From NCBI GenBank assembly GCA_963703325.1, contig OY969805.1:3100001-3164000 (forward strand): a stretch of DNA of 64,000 nucleotides. The letters run 5' to 3'. The first letter of the stretch is position 1, and each line of letters opens with the position of its first letter. This document shows positions 43,726-52,030 of this stretch, piece by piece. The notes beneath the pieces are model-generated. The model had not been told where the DNA came from. It made no database searches and worked only from the letters and a program-made list of their open reading frames with translations. A program made the translations under genes and the position numbers. The DNA is from Aquilonibacter sp963703325. Its GTDB lineage: Bacteria; Vulcanimicrobiota; Vulcanimicrobiia; Vulcanimicrobiales; Vulcanimicrobiaceae.

Positions 43726-45027
43726 ACCGGACCGTGCCCGATCTCGCGCAGCGTCAAGTACAAGAACAGGAACCCGAGTAAGAAGTACATGCCGGCGAAG
43801 CCGATCAGCGTAAAGACGATTTCGCCGCTAGCGACGGTCGGCGATACGCCGGCGGCCGTACGCATGAGGCCATAGATAACCCACGGTTGCCGTCCAACCT
43901 CGGTGGTGACCCATCCGGCTTCGCTCGCGATATACGGGAAAGGCATCACCAGCATCAAGAGCCAGAGCACCAGTGGTGTGTCAAAAAGCCGCCTTCGCCA
44001 AAGAAAAAGAGCCGCCAGCGCGGCGATACCCATGAAGATCGTGCCAAGCCCGACCATCACATGATACGCATAGTAGGTGAGATCGACCGGCGGCCACAGC
44101 TCGGTCGCGTACGCGCTGAGACCCTTCACGCTCGCTCTGAAATTTCCGTAGGCGAGAAAGCTCAGCAGATCGGGCACGTAGACCGGGTCGATCAGGTCAT
44201 CCGTGTGTGCATCCGGCATCCCGATGATCGCCAGCGGTGCGTCCCGCGTCGAGTTGAACAAACCTTCCATTGCCGCAAGTTTGATCGGCTGATATTTCGT
44301 CACCTCATCGCCGTTGCGGTCACCGGTCGGAAAGACTACCAGCACCGCGAAGATCAGCGCGACGATCACGCCGGCGTTGACGAAACGCTGCGCCAGCACC
44401 GTCTCACGCTTCGAGAGCAAGTAGTACGCGCCCACGCCCGCCACCACGAAACTGCCGGCAACCATCGCACCGCAGACGACGTGTAAGAACTGCCACCACG
44501 CAAACGGCGAGAGCAGCACCGCGGGCAAACTCGTCGAGCTCGATGCGATTGCCGACGATCGTATAGCCGACCGGATGCTGCATCCAGGCGTCGGTGGCGA
44601 CGATGAAAAAGCCGGACAGCCACGAGCCGAACCATACCGCCACCGCCGACGTCGAATAGAGCCACGACGGCACGCGGTCCTTCCCGGCGAGCAACACGCC
44701 GAGGAACACCGACTCGAGGAAGAACGCATACACGCCCTCCATCGCGAGCGGCTGCCCAATCACCGAGCCCGAAGCGGCCGAGAAGGCCGCCCAATTGGTC
44801 CCGAATTGGAATTCCATCGGGATGCCGGTCACGACGCCGACGGCAAAGTTGATAGCGAAAATGCGCGTCCAAAACGCCGCCGCACGAGCGGCGTCGGCAT
44901 CGCCGCGCGCGGCCTGCATCGTGTAGAGCGCGACAAACGGCGCCAGCCCGATCGTGGTGATCGGAAACAAGTAATGGAACATGATCGTGAACGCAAACTG
45001 CAGCCGATCGGCGATCACAACGTCCAT
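43722..45027 (-). pseudogene. cydA: cytochrome bd-type quinol oxidase subunit I, one-base frameshift
   Basis: About 435 residues in two frames. The 5' part (45027 to about 44528) holds DRLQFAFTIMFHYLFPI (haem-ligand His), GTNWAAFSAASGSVIGQPLAMEGVYAFFLES and VATDAWMQHPVGY; the 3' part (to 43722) begins LPAVLLSPFAWWQFLHVVCGAMVAG and ends in EVGRQPWVIYGLMRTA. The Q-loop is short, as in the cyanide-insensitive type. The frames join at GTTTGCCCGC (44521-44530, minus strand), where one extra base has been gained; removing it gives a continuous protein. A shared leader repeat lies directly upstream. The essential role of CydA makes an assembly error likely. Confidence 0.88.
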
Positions 45028-45135
45028 TTAACGGCGCTCCGCCCGAGGCTCCGCGCCCCCCATTTCGTGGAGTCGCCAAACCAGGGGCCGCACAAACACA
45101 TTCACTGGCAATCACTCCCCTAGGGCGGCCCCAAT
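45028..45135 (-). promoter_or_regulatory. repeated leader element before cydA, candidate structured 5' region
   Basis: About 108 bases ending at the cydA start codon. Nearly the same element precedes purC (51898-52007). The minus strand has GGGCCGCCCT near its start with a matching GCGGCCC further on, a CTCCA-CGAAA-TGGGG hairpin, and GGCGCGGAGCC...GGCGGAGCGCC whose outer parts pair and enclose facing GGA/GGA; the last GGAG is the ribosome site. It also fills the gap after the unknown gene 45155. Confidence 0.6.
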
Positions 45136-45154
45136 CATCGTTGTATACGCTATT

Positions 45155-46291
45155 CTACGACGAAGCAGGGACCGGCGCTAAGACCTTTCGGGCTTCGGGT
45201 GAGTCCTGATATTCGACCGTCAGAATCGAACGCAGGTGCGCCGCCGCGGCCTTCGCATCGTCGGAATCCATCCGATTGAGCGTGGTCAGACAACTCAAGA
45301 GCAACATCGGCATGTCGCGATCGCGCGGATAGACCTTGTGCATGTCGTCGATCGATTGCGCCACTAAGATCGTTTGCGCCGCTTCACGATTGCCGTAGTT
45401 GTAATCGAGCATGAAGTTGATGTGCTTGAGCTCGTTCTCGATGCCGAGAATCGAGTAGCCCATCTGGCCGAAGTACTCGTCGGCCGGCGCAAGCGTGCTC
45501 AGGTAGGCGTCGTGCGGCATTGCGGTGACGCTCGCGATGATCAAGGGCGAGGTGAGGTCCTTGAGGCGCTGCACGATGATGCCGGCGTTGGTGCGATCGC
45601 CCTGCGTGAAGGCGCCGCTGGTTCCGGCCTGCGCAAGCTCGACCGCGCGCACGAATTCGCCGCCGTAGGTCGTCGGCAAGTGCGCGAGCGGAAAGTTCAG
45701 CGCGGCCGCCTTTTGCAAGGCCAGCGATCGCCACGAACGGTCGCCGGTGAGCAGCCACGCGCGCCAGTTCGCCTCGAGCGTGGCTAAGCGCGTATCAACG
45801 TCGGCCGGATAGGCGGCAGCATTGGCTTGCGCATCGTCATCCGCGAGGCGCGCGAGCTTTTCAGGATCGTCTTCGGAATTGACGCGATCGAGGAGCGCTT
45901 TGGCATCGGCTATCAGCGCCGGATCGCTACTGTTGCGGCTCACCCATACTGCCGCCTCGCGCACGTACCAGACCGCGGCGTCGTGATTGGTGAGCGGATT
46001 GTAGTGCAAGCCCGCGCCGATCTGCACGGTCAACGTCTCCAATTCGCGCAAGGCCGGATCGTCGGGACGTTGCAGCGAGTACGCGCGCCCGGCGTTGAAG
46101 ATCGTCGAGAGATAGATTTCCTGATCGACGAAATCCCACTGTGCTGCCGCAGCCTTATCGTAGGCGGCTTTCATCTGCTGGTAGAGCACCTCGGGTTCGG
46201 CCTCGAGCGCCGCACGCGCCGGCAGCGCCATCCCCGCGGCGACGGCAATCACCGCGACCGCGGCAAGGACGCGCTTATAACACTGAACCAT
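45155..46291 (-). CDS. hypothetical exported protein, helical repeat type
   Basis: A 378-residue protein with a signal peptide (VLAAVAVIAVAAGMALPARA). The rest is almost wholly alpha-helical and resembles TPR-like solenoids (VLYQQMKAAYDKAAAAQWDFVDQEIYLS, LRELETLTVQIGAGLHYNPLTNHDAAVWYV). No catalytic motif is seen. It overlaps the purP stop by 17 bases, so it is the last member of the purB-purC-purL-purQ-purS-purP run. Function not recognised. Confidence 0.72.
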   Translation of the reverse strand: MVQCYKRVLAAVAVIAVAAGMALPARAALEAEPEVLYQQMKAAYDKAAAAQWDFVDQEIYLSTIFNAGRAYSLQRPDDPALRELETLTVQIGAGLHYNPLTNHDAAVWYVREAAVWVSRNSSDPALIADAKALLDRVNSEDDPEKLARLADDDAQANAAAYPADVDTRLATLEANWRAWLLTGDRSWRSLALQKAAALNFPLAHLPTTYGGEFVRAVELAQAGTSGAFTQGDRTNAGIIVQRLKDLTSPLIIASVTAMPHDAYLSTLAPADEYFGQMGYSILGIENELKHINFMLDYNYGNREAAQTILVAQSIDDMHKVYPRDRDMPMLLLSCLTTLNRMDSDDAKAAAAHLRSILTVEYQDSPEARKVLAPVPASS

Positions 46292-47297
46292 CGTCCAAAA
46301 CTAAACGCAAGTTATTGGTAAGAAGTGCGTTTTTGATCTCTCTGGCAATCCGCCGGCCGGTCGACATCGGTTCCGAATAATTGAGATACGAGTACGGCGA
46401 CCCGTCGATGAAAAGGTTGGTTCCGGCCACGATGCGCGCCGAGATTTCCATAATGTAGTATTGCATATCCGGCGTGATGATCGTTTCGATGCAGAACGCT
46501 CCGAACAGCCCCTTGGGGCCGGCGATCTCCTTGCTGACTCGTACCACGTTTTCGCCCATACGTAACGCCTCGGCCAGCATCGATTCACGCAGGCTCACCG
46601 GCTGATTACCCACCACCACGTAGGAAGGACTTACATCCATCCCTTCCTGTGCTGCGGCGGGGATGCGTCCGAGTGAATCGACGTTGGTCTCGTAGCGGCG
46701 ATCCATTGACATGATCTCGAGACGATCCTCGAGCGGCGAATAGAAATAGTGAATGTAGAGCGGCACGCCGATGATGTACTCTTGAATCGTGTACGCCTTC
46801 TTCAGCTCCTTCGAGCGCTTCTCGAAGTCGTTCGCATCGCGGATGAACATGTAGCCCTTGCCGCCGCCCGCGCCGTAGAGTTTTACGATCACCGGCCGAT
46901 CGATCTCGGCGCCGGTCTTGAACTGACGCGGCATCTTGATATCGGCCCGGGTAAGCCACTCGCGCTGCAACTCGCGGCTGGCTTCCCAATCCAGAACCGC
47001 CTTATTGCCAAAATAGGGAATCCTCATCTGCTTGTGCTCTTCGAGCGACAGGTAGGCTACGAACGACCCGTGCGGGACAATGATCACCTTCCGGCGCTCG
47101 AGTTCGCCGACGAGTTTGGGAAATTCCGAATAGCTGTCGACCGCGATCACTTCGTCCACGAACGCAAACGAACGATACAGCCGTTCGGTTTCACGGCTGG
47201 CAATCGCCAGTGTATGAAATCCTTCGTCGTGTGCGCCCTTGAGGATCTGCAGCGCGGAGTGGGAGCCCAGCGTTGCGATCGTGTACGGTCGATTCAT
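46275..47297 (-). CDS. purP: formate-phosphoribosylaminoimidazolecarboxamide ligase (archaeal type)
   Basis: A 340-residue ATP-grasp enzyme that makes FAICAR from AICAR, formate and ATP without folate. Starts at the ATG at 47297 (MNRPYTIATLGSHSALQILKGAHDEGF), overlapping the PurS-like stop (ATGA). Typical features: PVIVKLYGAGGGKGYMFIRDANDF (ATP loop), EYIIGVPLYIHYFYSPLEDRLEIMSMDRRYETN, and the C-terminal ISARIVAGTNLFIDGSPYSY. It is part of the purB-to-purP operon, so the organism probably uses this route in place of the PurH formyltransferase step. Related to the divergent copy at 41598. Confidence 0.9.
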   Translation of the reverse strand: MNRPYTIATLGSHSALQILKGAHDEGFHTLAIASRETERLYRSFAFVDEVIAVDSYSEFPKLVGELERRKVIIVPHGSFVAYLSLEEHKQMRIPYFGNKAVLDWEASRELQREWLTRADIKMPRQFKTGAEIDRPVIVKLYGAGGGKGYMFIRDANDFEKRSKELKKAYTIQEYIIGVPLYIHYFYSPLEDRLEIMSMDRRYETNVDSLGRIPAAAQEGMDVSPSYVVVGNQPVSLRESMLAEALRMGENVVRVSKEIAGPKGLFGAFCIETIITPDMQYYIMEISARIVAGTNLFIDGSPYSYLNYSEPMSTGRRIAREIKNALLTNNLRLVLDDGSVL

Positions 47298-47686
47298 TTC
47301 GGAAATATCGCCCTTTCGATGGCGGGATTGCAGAGTAGGCGTTCCGCGGCCTGCGCGAGCATGGCCGTGTCGGCCGGAAGATCGGGCGCTCGGTACAGAC
47401 GCCAACCGACAGGACGGTCGACATTATCTTGCACGATCCACACTTCCCCCACGCGCGGTGCATCGGTCTCGAGCACCGTGACGCGGTGCTTGTTTGGATT
47501 GTAAAGCGACTCATCACGCTCGACGGCAGCCATGAGCGCGGTCGCATTATCCGGTGCATCCGCAAAGCGCACGATGTCCGCGCGTTCGACCCGCGCAACG
47601 TCGATGCCGAGCCGCCGCAACGTCACCAGCGCCGTGTATGCGGCATTGTCGGGAATCTTCAGATTGATCGCGACGGCCCGTCTCAT
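47294..47686 (-). CDS. PurS-like subunit of FGAM synthase
   Basis: A 130-residue protein between purQ and purP with overlapping ends at both sides (TGATG and ATGA). The N-terminal half (RAVAINLKIPDNAAYTALVTLRRLGIDVARVERADIVRF) has the beta-alpha-beta pattern of PurS, the small subunit that joins PurL and PurQ, but sequence identity is low and it is longer than usual (about 80-85). The C-terminal half (VGEVWIVQDNVDRPVGWRLYRAPDL) is not typical PurS. The call rests on position and fold pattern; another accessory role is possible. Confidence 0.55.
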   Translation of the reverse strand: MRRAVAINLKIPDNAAYTALVTLRRLGIDVARVERADIVRFADAPDNATALMAAVERDESLYNPNKHRVTVLETDAPRVGEVWIVQDNVDRPVGWRLYRAPDLPADTAMLAQAAERLLCNPAIERAIFPK

Positions 47687-48450
47687 CACCGTAAGGCTCC
47701 GACGAAGCTGCGAAAGAACACGGCGCCGCCGGTTGGCGCGAGCATCGCCGCACCGCGCCGGCGGTCGGGATGATTGAACGTCCAGGCATCGCGTTCGGGA
47801 TGGGGCATCAATGCGAGCACGTTCCCCTCGCGGTTGCACAGGCCGGCAATGCCAAGCGCCGATTGATTGGGACTCGCGCTGACGTCGACGCTGCCGTCTT
47901 CGTGCGCGTAGACGAACGCGATGTGATCGCCGTCCTCTAATTCTTGCAAGTGTTCCTTGCTCGCGGCCAGACGGCCCTCGCCGTTTGCCGTCCATGCTGG
48001 AATCAACGGATCGTGACCGAGTCCCGCCGTAATCGCACAACGCGCCGGATCGATCGCCAGTTTGACATACACGTGCGTGCAAACGAAATGCGGCACCGGT
48101 CCGTTGCCGGTGAACGCGGCCGTCGGACGGCGAATCGCTGCGGTTCCGGGCACAAGCCCGGCCTCGAGCAGAATCTGCGCGCCATTGCAGATACCGAGCA
48201 CGAGTTTTCCCGCTTGCCCGCCGGTGATCACGTGATCCATCATCGCATCGTGCGCGGCAATCGCGCCGGCTCGTATGCGATCTTCGTAGGCAAAGCCGCC
48301 CGGCAGCACGTACGCGTCGAAGGTGGGAAGCGTCTGCGCTTGGCTCCAATGCACGAGGTGCACGTCGCCGCCGCAATCACGCAGAATGCGAAAAGTTTCG
48401 TCTTCGGAATTCGTGCCGGGGAAGACCAGCACCGCAATGCGCGCGCTCAT
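47686..48450 (-). CDS. purQ: phosphoribosylformylglycinamidine synthase glutaminase subunit
   Basis: A 254-residue class I amidotransferase that supplies ammonia to PurL. It has MSARIAVLVFPGTNSEDETFRIL, the PGGFAYEDRIRAGAIA loop, the nucleophile in VLGICNGAQILLEAGL, and the catalytic His/Glu pair in LMPHPERDAW. The start overlaps the purL stop (ATGA) and its stop overlaps the PurS-like start. The three together form the small-type FGAM synthase. Confidence 0.94.
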   Translation of the reverse strand: MSARIAVLVFPGTNSEDETFRILRDCGGDVHLVHWSQAQTLPTFDAYVLPGGFAYEDRIRAGAIAAHDAMMDHVITGGQAGKLVLGICNGAQILLEAGLVPGTAAIRRPTAAFTGNGPVPHFVCTHVYVKLAIDPARCAITAGLGHDPLIPAWTANGEGRLAASKEHLQELEDGDHIAFVYAHEDGSVDVSASPNQSALGIAGLCNREGNVLALMPHPERDAWTFNHPDRRRGAAMLAPTGGAVFFRSFVGALR

Positions 48451-50750
48451 GGGTACACCTCACGCAGCGGCCTGTTCCAAATAGAACGCAGTCGATGGAG
48501 ATCGAACGCTTGATCGTCAACGACCAACACCGGCCGTTCGATCGTCACGCCGATCTCATGAACGCCGGTGACATCGTCGGCTAAACCTTCGAAGGCTTCG
48601 ACGTCGTCGGCCGCCACCTCGACGAGGAAACCGCCGGCCTCGCCGAAGTAGGCCTCGAGATCCCCGACGCTGCCGTGGGTCCACTGCCATGCATCATCGA
48701 TCTGCGCGCCGATCGATGCACGGCCTTTGCGCATCGCGCCAAAGGCCATCTCGCAGATCGCAGTGATTAAACCACCATTCCCGATCGCGTGCGCGGAGCG
48801 AAAAAGCCTCGCCTGCGCCGCTGCATACATCAGATCGTGGTGCGCGATTATCGCGTCGTAGTCGATGCGCGGTACATGCTCGTCGCTTCGTCCCAAGACA
48901 TCGAGCAAGACCGAGCCGCCGAGTGCAAGTTGCGGCGTGCCGATCAGGTACAACACCGAGCCGGCCGATTTGAGCGGCATCGTCACGACGGTCGCGATGT
49001 CGTTGAACGCACCGACACAGGACACGATCGGTGAGGCTGGAATGGCGCGTCCATTCGCCGACTCGTTGTAAAGGCTGACGTTACCCGAGACAAACGGCGT
49101 ATTGAAACGGCCGGCAGCGCGCGCAAGCCCGTCGATCGCCGCGACCAGTTCGTTGTAGTGCTCGATCTTGCGCGGATTGCCGAAATTCAGACAATCGGTT
49201 AGCCCGATCGCGCGCGCGCCGGTCGCGACGACTTTGCGCACGGCCTCGTAGACCGCGTGTTCGGCGGCAAGCCGCACGTCGATGTGACTCGTGCGCGGAT
49301 TGCCGGCGACCGCGAGCGCAACGCCAAGTGGGCTGCCGGGCACAGGCGCGAGCACGCCGGCGTCGCCCGCGCCGCGGGGAATCACCGTGCAGCCGCGCAC
49401 GACGCTATCGTAGCGGCGGTACAGCGGCTCGCGCGAACACACGTCGCTGTGCGCGAGCACACGCTCGATCAATTCATCGAGCTGTGTACCGGTAACCAGC
49501 GGCCGTTCGGTCGTCGCCGCCGGCACCGTCGGTTCGGTGAATGGGAGATCGTCACGAATCGACCCGGTGAGAAAATCGATATCAACGTCCATCACAGTCT
49601 GATGGTGATAGCGCAGGACGTAGTGCTTTTCAGCCGTTACCGCGCCGATCGTCGTTGCGCGCGCGTTATAGGCGATTTCGGGAAGCGTGAACTCCTCGTT
49701 GTAGATGCGCAGCAGTTCGGGCGTGACCGCGGGCGGCACGACCCAGAGCAACCGCTCCTGCGTTTCACCGACGGCAATTACCTCGGGACGCATGCCCTCG
49801 ATCGCGACGTTCACCGCGTCGAGATCGATGCGCGCGCCATACCCGCCGGCCGAAACGATCTCGGCGGAACAGCCCATGATACCGCCCGCGCCCAAATCCT
49901 TGAATCCGACGGCGACGCCGAGCTCGCGCAAGTATGCAAAGACGCGATAGCTCGCGCGCATGATGACGCTCTTGAGAAACGGATCGGGCACTTGGACGGC
50001 GCCCTTGTTGGAATCTTCGTCTTGCGCATCCAGCGTGAGCGACGAGAATGACGCACCGCCGAAGCCGCTGGGGTCGGTCGCCTTCCCGACGAGCACGATG
50101 TCCCACCCGTCGGCGCGGCGCGGCGCGTACGAGTGAATGATCTCAGATTCTTTGACAATCCCCATCGCGACGACGTTGACCAAGCAATTGTCGTCGAAGC
50201 GCGGATCGAAATAGCAATCGCCGGCGATATTCGGGACGCCGATCGCATTGCCGTAGGCGCTGATGCCGTCCACCACGCCCTGTGCGACGTAGCGTTGATG
50301 CGAATGCGGATCGTCGATGGTTCCGAAGCGCAGCGGATCGGCCACGGCGATAACGTGCGCGCCCATGCAGAGCACGTCGCGCACGATGCCGCCGATTCCG
50401 GTCGCAGCCCCTTCGAACGGCACGACCTGCGAGGGATGGTTGTGCGACTCGTGCGCGATCACGATGCCGTAGCGGTCGCCGTTCCATTCGCCGAGGTGCA
50501 GGATGCCCGAATCCTCCGCCGGTCCCAGGACGACCGCCGTTCCCGTCGTCGGCAGCTTCTTGAGCAGATGCCGGCTCGACTTGTAGCTGCAATGTTCGCT
50601 CCACTGCGCGTCAAAGGCGTGCAACTCGACCAGCGTGGGCTCGCGGCCGAGCCGCTCGCGAATCCGCGCGAGCTCATCCGGACGCAGTGCGAGTGCGACG
50701 TCAGCCAAGCGGTGCCCCGGGTGGCCCGCCCTGTTGTTGCAGTCCGGCAT
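48447..50750 (-). CDS. purL: phosphoribosylformylglycinamidine synthase, large subunit (small PurL type)
   Basis: A roughly 767-residue ATP-dependent synthetase converting FGAR to FGAM. It has WSEHCSYKSSRHLLKKLP, the HNHPSQVVPFEGAATGIGGIVRD block (catalytic His and ATP), DLGAGGIMGCSAEI and VVPRGAGDAG-like regions of the paired AIRS domains. Length matches the PurS-dependent class, not the 1300-residue PurL. The ATG at 50750 overlaps the purC end by 50 bases; a TTG at 50708 is the alternative and overlaps the purC stop by 8. Confidence 0.92.
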   Translation of the reverse strand: MPDCNNRAGHPGHRLADVALALRPDELARIRERLGREPTLVELHAFDAQWSEHCSYKSSRHLLKKLPTTGTAVVLGPAEDSGILHLGEWNGDRYGIVIAHESHNHPSQVVPFEGAATGIGGIVRDVLCMGAHVIAVADPLRFGTIDDPHSHQRYVAQGVVDGISAYGNAIGVPNIAGDCYFDPRFDDNCLVNVVAMGIVKESEIIHSYAPRRADGWDIVLVGKATDPSGFGGASFSSLTLDAQDEDSNKGAVQVPDPFLKSVIMRASYRVFAYLRELGVAVGFKDLGAGGIMGCSAEIVSAGGYGARIDLDAVNVAIEGMRPEVIAVGETQERLLWVVPPAVTPELLRIYNEEFTLPEIAYNARATTIGAVTAEKHYVLRYHHQTVMDVDIDFLTGSIRDDLPFTEPTVPAATTERPLVTGTQLDELIERVLAHSDVCSREPLYRRYDSVVRGCTVIPRGAGDAGVLAPVPGSPLGVALAVAGNPRTSHIDVRLAAEHAVYEAVRKVVATGARAIGLTDCLNFGNPRKIEHYNELVAAIDGLARAAGRFNTPFVSGNVSLYNESANGRAIPASPIVSCVGAFNDIATVVTMPLKSAGSVLYLIGTPQLALGGSVLLDVLGRSDEHVPRIDYDAIIAHHDLMYAAAQARLFRSAHAIGNGGLITAICEMAFGAMRKGRASIGAQIDDAWQWTHGSVGDLEAYFGEAGGFLVEVAADDVEAFEGLADDVTGVHEIGVTIERPVLVVDDQAFDLHRLRSIWNRPLREVYP

Positions 50751-51897
50751 CGGCGTGGAGCACGGTGGAGCGCGCATTGGCCTGCATCAGCAGCGTACGG
50801 CCGTAAAGCACGGTGTCGTCCATCGCCAAGAGCTTCGCACACTGCTGTGCGACCGCACTCGCGTCGCCGTTCCAGCCGAGCACCGGCGCCGACGACGCTG
50901 CATCGAGCATCGCGCGTAACGTATCGTCCGCGCCGATCGCGACGAAAAAGAGCCGCGCAAACGTCGCTTCCAGTTGTTGCACCAGTTGCAACACGAAGCC
51001 GGGCGTCCGCGTCGGGCTTGCGATGTGACGGATCGTGGGCAGACCCAGCCCTTGCAACGCAGCCGCCACCGCATTGAGCGCGTCACCGCGCTCGGGCCCA
51101 TCGGCGACGATCGCCGCCATCCCGGGCCGCATCACGGGGAACGTCCCGACGAGGTCAACGACCTCTTCGTACGCCGCTTTTACGGTTGCGAGCGCCGCGT
51201 CATCGACCGTTTGCAGATTGCGATAGATCTGCTTGTCGAGCATGCGGTCTTCGCGCCCCTGCGGCCAAATGCGCCATGAATCGTTATCGACGACGTCGGC
51301 GATAACCAGCTGGCCCTTCTCATTACCCGCGGTCAAACGGCCGAATTCGACTTTGAGATCGACCAGCAGGACGTCGCGTCTGCGCCACGCGTGCGAGAGA
51401 ATATCGAAAGTTAGACGCGCGAGTTCGCTCATCGCGCCGACCTCAGCCGGGGTGGCGATACCGCGCGAAACGATCTCGTCGGGCGTAATCTGCGGATCGT
51501 GATTCGCATCGTCTTTAAGGAAGAACTCGATCACTCGAGGCACGAGCAGCATCCCGCGGGCGATGCCCGGATTCCGACGTACGAACGAGCCTGCCGCCAC
51601 ACCGCGCACCACGACCTCGAGCGGCAGCATATTGGCGCGCCGCACGAGCATCTCGTTGTTGTCGTCGTCTTCACCGCCGCTCAAATAATGCGTCGGCAAG
51701 CCGCACAGGTTCAGCAGCCGAAAGACACGCGCCGTCGTCTGCGCCGCCAACCGGCCTTTCCCTACAATCTCATTGCGCCGCGCTCCATCGCCGGCGGAAA
51801 TATTATCCGTCTGCACGATCACCAGCTGATCTGCGTGCCCCGGATTTTCGTATAAGACCTTCGTCTTACCGTGGGCTATCTCGTTACCCTTATTCAT
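50701..51897 (-). CDS. purC: SAICAR synthetase fused to a degenerate PurE-like domain
   Basis: A 398-residue protein. Residues 1-250 are PurC, joining aspartate to CAIR with ATP (HGKTKVLYEN, NEIVGKGRLAAQTTARVFRLL, VVRGVAAGSFVRR, LLVDLKVEFGRL). Residues 257-398 resemble PurE, but its GSxSD loop is DGPERG and the catalytic His of SAHRTP is gone (SPTRTP, 294-299), so mutase activity is improbable. The ATG at 51897 is chosen for the PurC N-terminus; upstream residues are not family-like. It follows a repeated leader element (51898-52007), and then purL. Confidence 0.9.
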   Translation of the reverse strand: MNKGNEIAHGKTKVLYENPGHADQLVIVQTDNISAGDGARRNEIVGKGRLAAQTTARVFRLLNLCGLPTHYLSGGEDDDNNEMLVRRANMLPLEVVVRGVAAGSFVRRNPGIARGMLLVPRVIEFFLKDDANHDPQITPDEIVSRGIATPAEVGAMSELARLTFDILSHAWRRRDVLLVDLKVEFGRLTAGNEKGQLVIADVVDNDSWRIWPQGREDRMLDKQIYRNLQTVDDAALATVKAAYEEVVDLVGTFPVMRPGMAAIVADGPERGDALNAVAAALQGLGLPTIRHIASPTRTPGFVLQLVQQLEATFARLFFVAIGADDTLRAMLDAASSAPVLGWNGDASAVAQQCAKLLAMDDTVLYGRTLLMQANARSTVLHADAGLQQQGGPPGAPLG

Positions 51898-52007
51898 TTT
51901 AACGGCGCTCCGCCCCAGGCTCCGCGCCCCCAACTTCGTGGGGCCCCCAAACCGTGGGCCGCATAAACGGCTAATGCGGGCCATGATTCCCCGAGGGCGG
52001 CCCTAAT
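51898..52007 (-). promoter_or_regulatory. repeated leader element before purC, candidate structured 5' region
   Basis: About 110 bases in the gap between purB and purC, ending at the purC start. It is the same element as at 45028-45135. Here the small hairpin is CCCCA-CGAAGT-TGGGG instead of CTCCA...TGGGG, with a compensating C-G for U-G change, and the outer GGGCCGC/GCGGCCC pairing is kept. The final GGCGGAGCGCC hides the GGAG ribosome site. Confidence 0.6.
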
Positions 52008-52030
52008 TGACGTAACACCGTGAGCCATCT

